A stretch of DNA of 64,000 nt from Acidobacteriota bacterium (GCA_029781855.1 JAKOVX010000124.1:62001-126000), one strand, 5' to 3'. Counted from the first letter of the stretch, positions 35,691 through 45,053 are shown. Notes: a model not told the origin generated them from the letters alone. A program made the numbers and translations.

Positions 35691-36335
35691 TTATCGGATC
35701 AGTCTCCTGAGCGGTTCGGTCGTGCCAACCATGATCCGGCCGCCGACGATCGTGAAACAACCCTTTTCTGCCATTTTGCGGATCACCCGGATCGTTGTCT
35801 CCAGCGTAAGGCCCGCCATTTCTGCAATGTCCTGTCTCCGGTGCGGGATCTTCGTTATTCCGTTCCCTTCTAGTTCCTCGGCAAGTCGTAGTATCACGCT
35901 AGCGACACGCTGTTCGGCAGAAGATGTGGCAAGTATTTGAACCGTGTCTGCGCGTTTCCGGAGGATACCGCACATACGGCTCATTATCGCCGCAGAGAAT
36001 TCACTGGAAGATTTCATCAACTCAAGAAACCGGTCGCGAGGGAGGAGAAGTAAGTCACTTTTGTCGATGGCGACGGCAGTTGCCGGAAACCGCTTTCCAT
36101 CCATCGCCGGAGGAATGGCGAATACCTCGCCCGTCCGGAATAACCCAAGGATCACCTCTTTGCCCGGTTCCGGGAAACGAACCAATTTCACTTGTCCAGA
36201 CAGAACTATCGGCAAAAAGGTAGCCTGGTCACCTTCGGAAAAAACGGTTTGATTTGGAGCAAACCGCCGCTTTGTTCCTTGCTTCAGGACTCTTCCGGCC
36301 AACTCAGCCTCAAATTCTTGAAGAAATTGATCCAT
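35691..36335 (-). CDS. Crp/Fnr-family transcriptional regulator
   Basis: 214 residues. A cNMP-type sensor domain (FAPNQTVFSEGDQATFLPIVLSG and GEVFAIPP, in two parts) is joined by a dimerisation helix to an HTH (RRQDIAEMAGLTLETTIRVIRKM). In the recognition helix Glu179 and Arg183 match FNR residues that read TGA, while the FNR serine at 212 is Ile182. The neighbouring sites are ATGAT-N4-ATCAT rather than TTGAT-N4-ATCAA, which fits. Only Cys122 and Cys193 are present, so it is not an FNR-type [4Fe-4S] oxygen sensor. A heme/NO-sensing DNR-like role is possible. It likely controls the operon, RIC and DUF7009-like genes. Confidence 0.88.
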   Translation of the reverse strand: MDQFLQEFEAELAGRVLKQGTKRRFAPNQTVFSEGDQATFLPIVLSGQVKLVRFPEPGKEVILGLFRTGEVFAIPPAMDGKRFPATAVAIDKSDLLLLPRDRFLELMKSSSEFSAAIMSRMCGILRKRADTVQILATSSAEQRVASVILRLAEELEGNGITKIPHRRQDIAEMAGLTLETTIRVIRKMAEKGCFTIVGGRIMVGTTEPLRRLIR

Positions 36336-36604
36336 TTGATTAACCGTCGTTTGTGATTGAAGGCGTCAGAACTCCATTTCTAGCATAACCCTACAATTTT
36401 GTGAAATATTCGGCTACGTGAATAGTTTATTTGCCTAACTGCATATTTAAGCGCCCCAAAGAATGTCACCACTGTTAAATGGAGTATTCCGGCTGGGTGA
36501 ATAATTGAAGAGGAGGCCGGAGATTAAATGGAGCTAATTTCGCGAGCGTCAGTTGTGGACGACATTGAAGGCCTTCGAATGCCGGGCGAATCAGGCACAC
36601 TTCC

Positions 36605-36657
36605 CTAGGGTAAGATCGCCTTTTGCGTCTTGCCGTCGCCGTCGTAGTCGGCCGCGA
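36605..36657 (-). pseudogene. FG-GAP/VCBS repeat fragment
   Basis: On the minus strand a short frame reads AADYDGDGKTQKAILP followed by a stop. This is the calcium-binding loop signature of FG-GAP/VCBS repeats that are abundant in secreted acidobacterial proteins. Upstream the frame is interrupted, so it is a relic, not a gene. Confidence 0.4.
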
Positions 36658-36812
36658 GCCTACTTCCAAAGATACTCATGCTCAGTCGTGTTTGATCCAA
36701 ATAACTGGGCCGAAAAAACAATAAGGAGTCGAGCCAAGATCCATAGGTCGTAAATAACATGTGCTTGTCGAATTTCAAGTCTCTTTTGGTGGGAATTTAG
36801 GTGGGACAAAAG

Positions 36813-36836
36813 AAAAGCGGCTCTTGCGAGCCGCTT
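36813..36836 (-). terminator. Terminator downstream of the tRNA-Thr fragment
   Basis: AAGCGGCTC-TTGC-GAGCCGCTT is a perfect nine-pair stem. On the minus strand it is followed by TTTTCTTTTG. It lies 40 bases after the 3' end of the tRNA fragment and was probably the terminator of the original tRNA gene, carried with it. Confidence 0.75.
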
Positions 36837-36875
36837 AGGGGACCACCTAAGTGGTTGTATTTAGTGCGGCTATAA

Positions 36876-36920
36876 TGGAGCCGCCCAAGAGATTCGAACT
36901 CTCGACCTTTCGATTACGAA
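36876..36920 (-). pseudogene. tRNA-Thr (CGT) 3'-half, probable attachment-site relic
   Basis: On the minus strand the sequence begins in the anticodon loop (TTCGTAA, anticodon CGT). It continues through variable loop, T-arm (GAGAG-TTCGAAT-CTCTT), acceptor 3' strand, discriminator and CCA. The 5' half is missing: upstream sequence gives neither D-arm nor the acceptor partner. A break in the anticodon loop with an intact 3' end is what tyrosine-recombinase integration into tRNA genes leaves behind. Confidence 0.75.
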
Positions 36921-37030
36921 GCGGCAAGCGAAAAGTGATCTCATTCCGATCAACCGCTGGTTGAAAGGTAAGATAAAATGACGCAATGATCTTTGTTCGG
37001 AACAATACTTTCTGTATGAGGTGAGGTCGA

Positions 37031-37336
37031 ATGAAAGAATTGCTCGATTACTTTGAAACAACGCTAAGAAGGTTGATTCGCGAGGAAATCCGATCTGCAT
37101 TGGAAACCTACAGGGACCCAGAAGAACCTGCATTATATTCACCAAAGAAGTTGATGAATACGAAGGAGGCTGCCGAATATTGTGGAGTCTCCGATCTGAC
37201 ATTGTATCGAAGTAGGAAAAATTGTGAAATCGGATTTTTCAGAATCGGAAATCGAGTTTTGTTTTCGGTTGAGAAACACCTTATCCCGTTTCTTGAGAGC
37301 CGTGAAAGAAAATCGTTTGGAATGAGGTCAGGTTGA
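37031..37336 (+). CDS. Excisionase-like helix-turn-helix protein
   Basis: 101 residues. A helical N-terminus (LLDYFETTLRRLIREEIRSAL, in part) precedes an excisionase/MerR-type HTH: LMNTKEAAEYCGVSDLTLYRSRK, then GFFRIGNRVLFSVEKHLIPFLES, the usual wing pattern of helix_turn_helix_17 proteins. A weak GAGG site precedes ATG. Such proteins direct excision or regulate integrated elements. It lies between the tRNA-Thr relic and tRNA-Arg with no integrase nearby, so it is probably the last functional-looking piece of a lost element. Codon use is more AT-rich than in its neighbours. Confidence 0.75.
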   Translation: MKELLDYFETTLRRLIREEIRSALETYRDPEEPALYSPKKLMNTKEAAEYCGVSDLTLYRSRKNCEIGFFRIGNRVLFSVEKHLIPFLESRERKSFGMRSG

Positions 37337-37406
37337 GTATCAATTTCGTGATTCGTTTTTGCTCCGTTTATCTGTCCAGCATAGTCCAACATTTAGTCCA
37401 ACACAG

Positions 37407-37430
37407 AAAAAGGGCATCTCGGTGATGCCC
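37407..37430 (-). terminator. Terminator of tRNA-Arg
   Basis: On the minus strand GGGCATC-ACCGA-GATGCCC is followed by TTTTTCTG, 19 bases after the CCA end of tRNA-Arg. Confidence 0.85.
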
Positions 37431-37448
37431 GTAAGTTGCTGTAAATAT

Positions 37449-37524
37449 TGGTACTCGCGGCGGGATTTGAACCTGCGACTTCTTCCTTCGGAGGGAAGCA
37501 CTCTATCCACTGAGCTACGCGAGC
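37449..37524 (-). tRNA. tRNA-Arg (anticodon CCG)
   Basis: On the minus strand the molecule starts GCTCGCG and ends CGCGAGT-A-CCA with encoded CCA. The anticodon arm CTTCC-CTCCGAA-GGAAG gives CCG. D-arm (GCTCAGTGGATAGAGT) and T-arm (GCAGG-TTCAAAT-CCCGC) are normal. Confidence 0.95.
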
Positions 37525-37546
37525 ATTGAACTTATTTCAAATTATA

Positions 37547-38176
37547 TCACTTTGCTTGTTCACGCGGAACGATCGAAATGTGCTTGACGCGGACCGCCTC
37601 GACCGGGCGTTCGCCGACTTTCGGCTGGACGCCGGAGATCGTGAAAACGTTGTTCATTCCCTCGATGACCTTGCCGAAGATCGTATAGCGGTTATCAAAG
37701 CCCGGCTCACGCTTTAATGTGATGAAGAACTGCGAGTTCGCAGAGTCAAAATCCTGCCCGCGTGCCGCTCCGACGATACCGGTGTCGTATTTCAGGTCCG
37801 AAAACTCCGCGGGGACATTCGGCTTGTCCGACTGTCCGGTGCCGTCATTCGAGGGATCGTTGTCCTTGGACAGTGGATCGCCACCCTGGATCACAGATTG
37901 GTTGATACGGTGGAACGTCGTGCCGTCATAAACGCCTTCTTTCGCAAGCTCCTTGAAGCGAGCTACCATCTTAGGAGCAATATTTGAATAGAGTTCTATT
38001 TTGATCGTGCCGTAAGCGGCCGAATTCTCCATTTCGATCACCGCGATCTCCGGGTCGGCGATCGGTGCGACGCCTTTCGTTATCGTCGGCGTAGCGTTAC
38101 CCGCAGTCTTCTTGCTATTGCAGCTCGCACCGAACGCCAGAGCAATGAGGATCAGGAGAAATATTATTTTTTTCAT
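37547..38176 (-). CDS. Lipoprotein peptidyl-prolyl cis-trans isomerase, cyclophilin type
   Basis: 209 residues. A lipoprotein signal (LLILIALAFGASC) ends at Cys19. The cyclophilin fold follows, with YGTIKIELYSNIAPKMVARF, GTTFHRINQSVIQGGDP and FFITLKREPGFDNRYTIFGKVIEGM (each shown in part). It assists proline isomerisation in the envelope. It is the last of a group of same-strand genes with dtd, a second cyclophilin and a HAD phosphatase. The cyclophilin arginine (FHR) and glutamine (QGGD) are present; the tryptophan that binds cyclosporin is not expected in this class. Confidence 0.93.
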   Translation of the reverse strand: MKKIIFLLILIALAFGASCNSKKTAGNATPTITKGVAPIADPEIAVIEMENSAAYGTIKIELYSNIAPKMVARFKELAKEGVYDGTTFHRINQSVIQGGDPLSKDNDPSNDGTGQSDKPNVPAEFSDLKYDTGIVGAARGQDFDSANSQFFITLKREPGFDNRYTIFGKVIEGMNNVFTISGVQPKVGERPVEAVRVKHISIVPREQAK

Positions 38177-38185
38177 ATGAAAACT

Positions 38186-38635
38186 TCAGAATGTCTTCTC
38201 GCTGTTGAGAATTATCGTTACCGGCCCGTCGTTTACCAGTTCGACGTCCATCATCGCAGCAAATCGTCCGGTCTCGACGCGGTCGATCGTCTCCCTCGAC
38301 TTTGCAACGAAGTATTCGTAAAAGCCGCGGGCCATATCGCCCGGGGCAGCATCGATGAAAGACGGCCTTCGTCCGCGACGAGTGTCGCCATAGAGCGTGA
38401 ATTGCGACACGACCAGCATTTCGCCATCAATATCCACCAGCGACAAGTTCATCTTGCCGGCGGCGTCCTCAAATATCCGCAGATTTACGATCTTGTCGAC
38501 CAGATAGTCGGCGTCGGCTTCGCCGTCCGTGTGCGTTACGCCCAAAAGGACCAGCAATCCACGCCCGATCTCGCCAACGGCCTCGCCGTCAACGGTCACT
38601 TTGGCGCGTGAGACCCGCTGAACAACGGCTCGCAC
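38186..38635 (-). CDS. dtd: D-aminoacyl-tRNA deacylase
   Basis: 149 residues, exactly the family size. It begins [15 protein letters not shown] and carries the two active-site motifs: SQFTLYGD and, near the end, NDGPVT (the Gly-cisPro loop that excludes L-amino acids). The cytoplasmic enzyme removes D-amino acids and glycine mischarged on tRNA. It is separated by nine bases from the lipoprotein cyclophilin downstream and five bases from the other cyclophilin upstream, indicating one transcript. Confidence 0.96.
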   Translation of the reverse strand: MRAVVQRVSRAKVTVDGEAVGEIGRGLLVLLGVTHTDGEADADYLVDKIVNLRIFEDAAGKMNLSLVDIDGEMLVVSQFTLYGDTRRGRRPSFIDAAPGDMARGFYEYFVAKSRETIDRVETGRFAAMMDVELVNDGPVTIILNSEKTF

Positions 38636-38640
38636 TCTAT

Positions 38641-39132
38641 TTAAGCTGCGTCCTCAATGTAGACCTTGTTCATAACGACGGGTTCGTGCGGTTTGTCGTT
38701 TTGATTACGATCTACCGTAGCGATCGCGTGGACGACATCGAGTCCTTCGATGACCTTCCCAAACTTCGAGTAGCTCGGCGGCAGCGGATAATCGACGTGC
38801 ATTATGAAAAACTGCGATCCGTTGGTGTTCGGGCCGGAATTCGCCATTGCGACCGTGCCTTTTTCGTACGGGCCGGCGTAAAGCGGAGACGTGCGGTCGA
38901 TCTCGTCGTTAAATTTGCCTCCCCAAGCCGATTCGCCGCCGTAGCCTTCGCCAAGCGGGTCACCGCCCTGGATCATAAAATTAGGGATCACGCGGTGAAA
39001 AATCACGCCGTCGTAATAGTTCTTGTCCGCCAGCAGGCGAAAATTCTCGGTCGTTTTCGGAGCGTCTTCCTCGAGAAGCTCAAATTTGATAACACCTTTG
39101 TTCGTCTCTAAAACTGCGATTCTGTTTGCCAC
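38641..39132 (-). CDS. Peptidyl-prolyl cis-trans isomerase, cytoplasmic cyclophilin
   Basis: 163 residues with no signal peptide. Family landmarks are [51 protein letters not shown] and [11 protein letters not shown]. The catalytic arginine lies in FHR. It catalyses proline isomerisation in the cytoplasm and pairs with the exported cyclophilin encoded just downstream. Its start codon overlaps the stop of the HAD gene by one base. Confidence 0.95.
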   Translation of the reverse strand: MANRIAVLETNKGVIKFELLEEDAPKTTENFRLLADKNYYDGVIFHRVIPNFMIQGGDPLGEGYGGESAWGGKFNDEIDRTSPLYAGPYEKGTVAMANSGPNTNGSQFFIMHVDYPLPPSYSKFGKVIEGLDVVHAIATVDRNQNDKPHEPVVMNKVYIEDAA

Positions 39133-40007
39133 TAAATATTCTCCTGATTAAAGATAAAACGTTCTATTGCCGCGGCCACGCCGCTTTCGTCGTTACTTAA
39201 TGTTGTATAAAATTCGCCACCGGCGTGCAACTTGGGGTCGGCGTTTCCCATCACGACCGGCGTTCCGGCGAACTCGAGCATGTGAAGGTCGTTGAAATTG
39301 TCGCCTATCGCCATAACGTTCTCCGGCCCGAGCCCGTTCAACTCAGCTAGCCGGGCAACGCCGCGGCCCTTCGAGGCGTCCGGCGGCAGGATGTCGAGCA
39401 GCGTAAAATCAAGCTGTTCGTAGATGGTTGCGAGGATCGTCACATTGTCGTCAAACTCGTCGTCAAGCGTCGACTGCAGCTCACCCATCGCCGCACACGA
39501 GCCGGAGAACGATATATGGACGATCTCGTGCGATCCGAGGATGTCTTCGAGCAGCGGCACGTGAGCGACGCCGCTGCGGCCGATCTCGACTCCGTGCAGG
39601 CTCTCGGACCATCGAAGATATTTCTTGAGCGGGATATTGTCGTCCGAGATCCGGTCGTAGAAAAGCGTTCCCAGGCCATGCGGATCGGTGCTCACCAACG
39701 CGTCACCGCCAAATTCCTTACCCACCCTGACGATCTCGAGACTCGTCTCTGTAGTCAAAAGGGAAGCGTGAACCGTAATTTCACTTTCGGCGTACTTGAG
39801 CAGCCCGCCGTTGTGCGTGATCAACGGCGCGTTGAGTTCGAGATCGATCCCGACCGGCTGCGCATCGCGAAATCTCCGCCCCGTCGCGATCGTCACAAGC
39901 ACGCCCGCGTCTTCAGCCGCACGAATAGCTATGCGGTTCGCATCGGAGACTTGTCCAAGGGAATTTAATGTCGTGCCGTCGAGGTCGAGGGCGAGGAGTT
40001 TGATCAT
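39132..40007 (-). CDS. Cof-type HAD-superfamily hydrolase
   Basis: 291 residues from ATG 40007; the frame extends upstream into mltG but the family start MIKLLALDLDGTTLNS fits here, five bases after the mltG stop. HAD motif I is DLDGT (Asp8, Asp10), motif II TIATGRRF, and motif IV GDNFNDLHML near residue 236. The large C2B cap is typical of Cof/YbjI-type sugar-phosphate or FMN phosphatases. Substrate is not predictable from sequence alone. Confidence 0.92.
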   Translation of the reverse strand: MIKLLALDLDGTTLNSLGQVSDANRIAIRAAEDAGVLVTIATGRRFRDAQPVGIDLELNAPLITHNGGLLKYAESEITVHASLLTTETSLEIVRVGKEFGGDALVSTDPHGLGTLFYDRISDDNIPLKKYLRWSESLHGVEIGRSGVAHVPLLEDILGSHEIVHISFSGSCAAMGELQSTLDDEFDDNVTILATIYEQLDFTLLDILPPDASKGRGVARLAELNGLGPENVMAIGDNFNDLHMLEFAGTPVVMGNADPKLHAGGEFYTTLSNDESGVAAAIERFIFNQENI

Positions 40008-40011
40008 TGGA

Positions 40012-41085
40012 CTATTGGTTCGCGTTTTGACTGTTCTTCGCCTTCCTTTCGGTCTCGAGCCAAGCCTGATATTTCGCCTTGCCCTTTGCAAAGTCCGCGG
40101 CGGAGGCGTAAAACCAATGCGACCCGTCGTTTACATCGACATTCCTCACGTAATAAATGTAGTTATTTGGTGTCGGGAAGAGGGCGGCTTCGATCGAGCT
40201 TTCGGAAACGGATGAGATCGGTCCCGGCGGCAATCCGGTCTTTATGCGCGTGTTATACGGCGAGTTGACCTCGAGGTCGCTCTTGTTTATCGTGCCGTCC
40301 CACCGGCCAAGCATTTTCGCTATGTACACGTTTGTCTGATCGATGCCGAGCGGAATATTCTTGGCGAGGCGATTATTTATGATCCCGGCGACGATCGGCC
40401 GTTCGCTCCCAACGGCCGTCTCCGTTTCGATCAACGAAGCGATCGTCACGATCTCCTCCGTCGTACGACCGGCGGCTTTTGCGGCATCGGTCCATTCCGG
40501 TTTCCACATCTTCCTGAACTGCCCGACCATCACTTTGATGATCTCCTGCGGTTTGGCGTCCGGCGGCAAATTATACGTTGTCGGATACATGTAGCCCTCG
40601 AGGTTTTTCGCGGTCGGGGCGATATCGCTGATCAGCGTAGTGTCGTCCATCAATGCCAGTATCGCCTTGTCATCCATAGGCGGATTCTGCGGGAATTTCT
40701 CCGCGATCCGTTTGGCGATGTCGAACCGCGTAAATCCCTCCGGGATAGTGAGTTTGATCGTCCGGTCCTCGCCTTTCTCCAGTATTTTCAACACCTGCAG
40801 CGGCGTAACCGGCGAAGGGAACTGATACTCGCCGGCCTGCAGTTTGCTGCCGTCTCCGAATAATTTCAGATAGACCAGCGTCGGCATTTCGCTGGTGATG
40901 ATATCCTCTGCCGCGAGTTTCGCCAGAATTTCCCTCGGTGTCGAGCCTTTCTCGATCTTGACGTATGTGGCGGACTTATCGTGAGCATGGGCACCGTTCA
41001 CTCCGCGAAAGACCCATAACGACATCACACCTGCCGCGACGATCGCGGCGAGCAGCAGGGCAAGAATTACGTAAACGATTCGCAT
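40012..41085 (-). CDS. mltG: Endolytic murein transglycosylase
   Basis: 357 residues from ATG 41085; the frame runs seven codons further upstream to a TTG, but MRIVYVILALLLAAIVAAGV is a natural start with one membrane anchor. The periplasmic part has the LysM-like segment (IEKGSTPREILAKLAAEDII) and the catalytic YceG domain: TIPEGFTRFDIAKRIA, EGYMYPTTYNLP, IASLIETET (catalytic Glu) and NTRIKTGLPPGPIS. It cleaves nascent glycan strands and sets their length. HAD follows directly downstream. Confidence 0.95.
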   Translation of the reverse strand: MRIVYVILALLLAAIVAAGVMSLWVFRGVNGAHAHDKSATYVKIEKGSTPREILAKLAAEDIITSEMPTLVYLKLFGDGSKLQAGEYQFPSPVTPLQVLKILEKGEDRTIKLTIPEGFTRFDIAKRIAEKFPQNPPMDDKAILALMDDTTLISDIAPTAKNLEGYMYPTTYNLPPDAKPQEIIKVMVGQFRKMWKPEWTDAAKAAGRTTEEIVTIASLIETETAVGSERPIVAGIINNRLAKNIPLGIDQTNVYIAKMLGRWDGTINKSDLEVNSPYNTRIKTGLPPGPISSVSESSIEAALFPTPNNYIYYVRNVDVNDGSHWFYASAADFAKGKAKYQAWLETERKAKNSQNANQ

Positions 41086-41126
41086 TATTGTCCAAGAGTT
41101 TAGCAACGAGTAAAATCGTACGCAAA

Positions 41127-41696
41127 ATGAAAGGCCGCCGAATATTTGCTGCGATCGACATCTCCGACGAGGCCCGCCGGCGTGTGACCGAGTATGTCTC
41201 GGGTCTTCGACGCGAATTTAGTCATTTGCGGGTCGGTTGGGAGCGTCCTGAAAAGCTGCATATCACTGTCAAATTTGCGGGTTATCTCAGCGACGATGAA
41301 TTGAGGGATTTTGTTGCAACCGCCACAAATGCCGCGAAAACCTGTAGATCGTTTGATGCCGCGATCGCCGGAACCGGTGCATTCGTCAAACGTCGGGGCT
41401 CGAATGTGCTTTGGCTTGGGCTCGACGCCGAACCGCTTGCCACACTTGCCGCTGCTTTTGATCCGACTCCGAAAAGTGAAAATGAACGCACAAAGCGTTC
41501 ATTTGATCCGCACCTGACGATCGCCCGTCTCCGCGAACCGGAAAAGTCCGGCGAATTGATCGACCGTCACCTCGCATCCGACTTTCAGACGATACGATTC
41601 AGAGTTTCCGGCATCGTAATCTACGAAAGCACTCTGCTGCCGACCGGTTCGCTTTACACGGCCGTTTCCAGGCTCCCGTTCGCTGAGGCCGGATAG
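41127..41696 (+). CDS. thpR: RNA 2',3'-cyclic phosphodiesterase
   Basis: 189 residues from ATG 41127; a longer frame upstream overlaps the divergent mltG start and is unlikely. The 2H phosphoesterase motifs are both present: HITVKF (His45-Thr47) and HLTIAR (His129-Thr131). The start MKGRRIFAAIDISDEAR is typical of ThpR/LigT. The enzyme opens 2',3'-cyclic phosphates on RNA. The 41-base divergent gap to mltG must carry both promoters. It ends eight bases from the convergent glutathione peroxidase gene. Confidence 0.93.
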   Translation: MKGRRIFAAIDISDEARRRVTEYVSGLRREFSHLRVGWERPEKLHITVKFAGYLSDDELRDFVATATNAAKTCRSFDAAIAGTGAFVKRRGSNVLWLGLDAEPLATLAAAFDPTPKSENERTKRSFDPHLTIARLREPEKSGELIDRHLASDFQTIRFRVSGIVIYESTLLPTGSLYTAVSRLPFAEAG

Positions 41697-41704
41697 CAGA
41701 ATGC

Positions 41705-42307
41705 CTACTTCGACGCCAGGGCCTTTTCGATCGCGGACGTCACCTTTTCACTCTGCGGCGTATCTGCCGAATCGAAACGGGCGATAACCTTGCCGTTGCG
41801 GTCAGTCAGGAATTTATTGAAATTCCAGGAGATATCGCCATCAAATCCAGGATTCGATTCCTTGTTGGTCAGGAATGTGTAGAACGGATGCTGGTCCGTG
41901 CCCTTGACCGAGATCTTCGCGAACATCGGGAAGGTGACCTTATATTTTGTCGAACAAAATTCCTTGATCTCAGCCTCTGTCCCCGGTTCCTGGCCCATAA
42001 AATTGTTGGCCGGAAAGCCGAGGATCACAAAACCCTGGTCCTTGTATTTCTCATAGATCGCCTCAAGGCCCTCATACTGCGGCGTAAAACCGCACTTGCT
42101 GGCGACATTGACGATCATCACGACCTTGCCCTTGTAGGTGTCGAGCTTGACCGGATTTCCGTCGATGTCCTTCATCGTAAATTCGTACATAGACTTTTCC
42201 TTTGGCGGGTCCGACGGCGACGGATTCAAAATGAACCCGTATTTATATGCCCCGCCGGCGACAACGGCCACTACCAATACAAGAACGATCCCAATAACTT
42301 TGATCAT
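41705..42307 (-). CDS. Glutathione peroxidase-family protein
   Basis: 200 residues. A hydrophobic N-terminal helix (residues 3-23) suggests membrane anchoring or export. The thioredoxin-like domain has the catalytic cysteine Cys72 in NVASKCGFTPQY, Gln106 in GFPANNFMGQEPG, and Trp161-Asn162 in WNFNKFL, completing the peroxidatic tetrad. Bacterial Cys-type members usually use thioredoxin rather than glutathione. It reduces hydroperoxides. The stop of the upstream SPFH gene lies six bases before its start, so the two are likely cotranscribed. Confidence 0.93.
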   Translation of the reverse strand: MIKVIGIVLVLVVAVVAGGAYKYGFILNPSPSDPPKEKSMYEFTMKDIDGNPVKLDTYKGKVVMIVNVASKCGFTPQYEGLEAIYEKYKDQGFVILGFPANNFMGQEPGTEAEIKEFCSTKYKVTFPMFAKISVKGTDQHPFYTFLTNKESNPGFDGDISWNFNKFLTDRNGKVIARFDSADTPQSEKVTSAIEKALASK

Positions 42308-42313
42308 ATTCGC

Positions 42314-43324
<1,011 letters not shown>

Positions 43325-43394
43325 ATTTCCCTCCATCTAGATATACCCTAAATATAAACTATTCCCGCGGTCTTTGCTATAATGCCCGACAGGC

Positions 43395-44627
43395 ATGACA
43401 GTTCAAATATCCGATATTTACGACGCCCGGGCCCGCCTTGCAGGCATAAGCCTGTTGACGCCGATCGTCTCCGACAAGATCCTCTCGAAAGCCCTCGACG
43501 CCAACGTTTATCTCAAAGCGGAGTCGATGCAGCGAAGCGGTTCGTTCAAGATCCGCGGCGCATTCAATACGATCTCGCGGCTTTCTGACGAAGAGAAGTC
43601 CCGCGGTGTGATCGCCGCCTCGGCCGGTAATCACGCGCAGGGCGTCGCCCTCGCGGCGCAACTCTGCGGTGTCCGCTCAACGATCGTATTGCCCGTCCAC
43701 GCTCCGCTGACCAAGGTGATGAAGACGAAAGATCTCGGTGCGGACGTTATTCTGCACGGAGCGACGTTTGACGAAGCTGTCGAGTATTCGCGGGTATTGA
43801 AGGAAGAAAAAGGCTACACGTACGTCCACGCGTTCGACGACGAGCGTGTGATCGCCGGGCAGGGAACCATCGGCCTCGAGATCGTCGACAGCCTGCCCGA
43901 GATCTCGACGGTCGTCGTCCCGATCGGCGGAGGCGGCCTTATTTCCGGCATCTCGATCGCCGTAAAAACGCTTCGGCCAAATGCACGGATCATTGGTGTT
44001 CAGTCGAACAATGTTTCATGGGTCAAGCCCTCGCTCGAGGCCGGGCACGCCGTCATTCCGGAACCCAAACCAACGATCGCAGATGGCATTGCCGTCAAAA
44101 CGCCGGGCGAGATCACGCTGCCGCTGATCAGCGAATTGGTCGATGAGATCATCGAGGTCACCGACGAAGAGGTCGCCCACGGCATTTTTCATTGTGTCCA
44201 AAACAGCCACTTGGTCGTCGAAGGAGCAGGGGCCGCAGGTGTCGCGGCTCTGATCGCAAGAAAAATAGGCGTTTCGCCGGGCGAGACGATCTGCGCCGTC
44301 CTTTGCGGCGGCAACATTGACGCAAACCTGCTGGCCCGCGTCCTCGAACAGGTTCTGGTCCGGCAGGGCCGCTACGTGATGTTCAAGGTCCTCGTGATGG
44401 ACCGCCCGGGAATGCTCGCCGGTCTCCTCGACACGGTTGCCGATTCAGGGGCGAACGTCATCGAGGTCTTTCACCGACGGGCGATGTGGCTCGCTCCGTT
44501 AGGCCGCGTTGGCATCGAAATGCTCCTCGAGGTCCGCGACCACGAACACGGCCGCGAGGTGCAAAGACACCTGGAGAACGCCGGTTACCACGTCGAACCC
44601 GAGGGCCAGGATACCTGGGAAGAATAG
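43395..44627 (+). CDS. ilvA: Threonine ammonia-lyase with C-terminal ACT domain
   Basis: 410 residues. The PLP-dependent core has the lysine in SFKIRGAFNT, the phosphate loop GGGGLISG and ASAGNHAQG. The C-terminal 75 residues (VMDRPGMLAGLLDTVADSGANV, in part) are a single ACT domain. This length is the short ACT-bearing form (TdcB/YqeN-like fold) rather than the 510-residue biosynthetic IlvA with two regulatory domains. It converts threonine to 2-oxobutyrate and ammonia. Whether it serves isoleucine synthesis or threonine degradation is open; tdh-kbl for the other threonine route lies 11 kb away. Confidence 0.93.
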   Translation: MTVQISDIYDARARLAGISLLTPIVSDKILSKALDANVYLKAESMQRSGSFKIRGAFNTISRLSDEEKSRGVIAASAGNHAQGVALAAQLCGVRSTIVLPVHAPLTKVMKTKDLGADVILHGATFDEAVEYSRVLKEEKGYTYVHAFDDERVIAGQGTIGLEIVDSLPEISTVVVPIGGGGLISGISIAVKTLRPNARIIGVQSNNVSWVKPSLEAGHAVIPEPKPTIADGIAVKTPGEITLPLISELVDEIIEVTDEEVAHGIFHCVQNSHLVVEGAGAAGVAALIARKIGVSPGETICAVLCGGNIDANLLARVLEQVLVRQGRYVMFKVLVMDRPGMLAGLLDTVADSGANVIEVFHRRAMWLAPLGRVGIEMLLEVRDHEHGREVQRHLENAGYHVEPEGQDTWEE

Positions 44628-45053
44628 AAGTCTCTTCCGATCGCCCGGAGGCCGGTAGGATCGGCATTCGCTACAGACCACCTTGATCGCCTTACAAATA
44701 CGAATCCGCTTAGATCTTCGTCTTCCGACCGAGCCGGGCGTTGCATATGCGAAACATACACTCACTAATAAAATATGGTATCATCTAGATGTCAGTTTGA
44801 ATTTCGAATAAGGTCTTTGAAAACGAGATGAAATGCGGGGTCATCTCCGACGTCTCCGGGACACGATTTCAGGCGGATGGTTTGGATCATTGAACCCGAC
44901 AAAAACGTGAAATTATTTTTTTGTGGGACAGTGGGACAAAATGCGATTAGGATAGTGTTATCAGCTAGTTAGCCTGTCCCACTTTCTGTCCCACTTTAAG
45001 TCGGCGTGGGACAAATATCCTAGTTTACGGGTGGTCGGAACGTTGGCGAGCGG
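44628..45053. other. Intergenic region with GTGGGACA repeats
   Basis: About 425 bases between threonine ammonia-lyase and the lytic transglycosylase, with no supported gene. The left half shows only a short possible hairpin (CCGATC/GATCGG near 44637-44663). The right half holds five copies of an octamer, listed separately. The sequence is more AT-rich than its surroundings. Confidence 0.6.
44923..45013. repeat. Cluster of five GTGGGACA octamers in both orientations
   Basis: GTGGGACA occurs at 44923-44930, 44931-44938 and 45006-45013; its complement TGTCCCAC occurs at 44975-44982 and 44987-44994. Two direct copies face two inverted ones and could fold into a large stem. On the minus strand one frame reads KVGQKVGQAN then stop, so the repeat could also be a relic of a coding end. 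A further copy lies at 36801-36808, next to the tRNA-Thr relic. Confidence 0.7.

Larger units (their letters stand above)
36336..37030. other. Gene-poor scar region
   Basis: About 700 bases without a credible gene. It contains a short FG-GAP/VCBS-like coding relic, a terminator hairpin, a second small hairpin (ACCAC-CTAA-GTGGT) and the 3' part of a tRNA-Thr gene. Reading frames here are short and unlike the neighbouring genes. The mix is typical of decayed integrated elements. Confidence 0.6.

Noticed and set aside
36553..36753. Short protein in the scar region
   Set aside because: The opposite strand shows an FG-GAP/VCBS relic with stops; neither frame looks like a functional gene.
40965..41126. 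Extended ThpR start
   Set aside because: It overlaps the 5' part of the divergent mltG gene and is not conserved; MKGRRIFAAID is the family start.
43395..44627. Full biosynthetic IlvA with two regulatory domains
   Set aside because: The chain is 410 residues with only one ACT domain; the ilvA symbol is used only in the broad sense of threonine ammonia-lyase.
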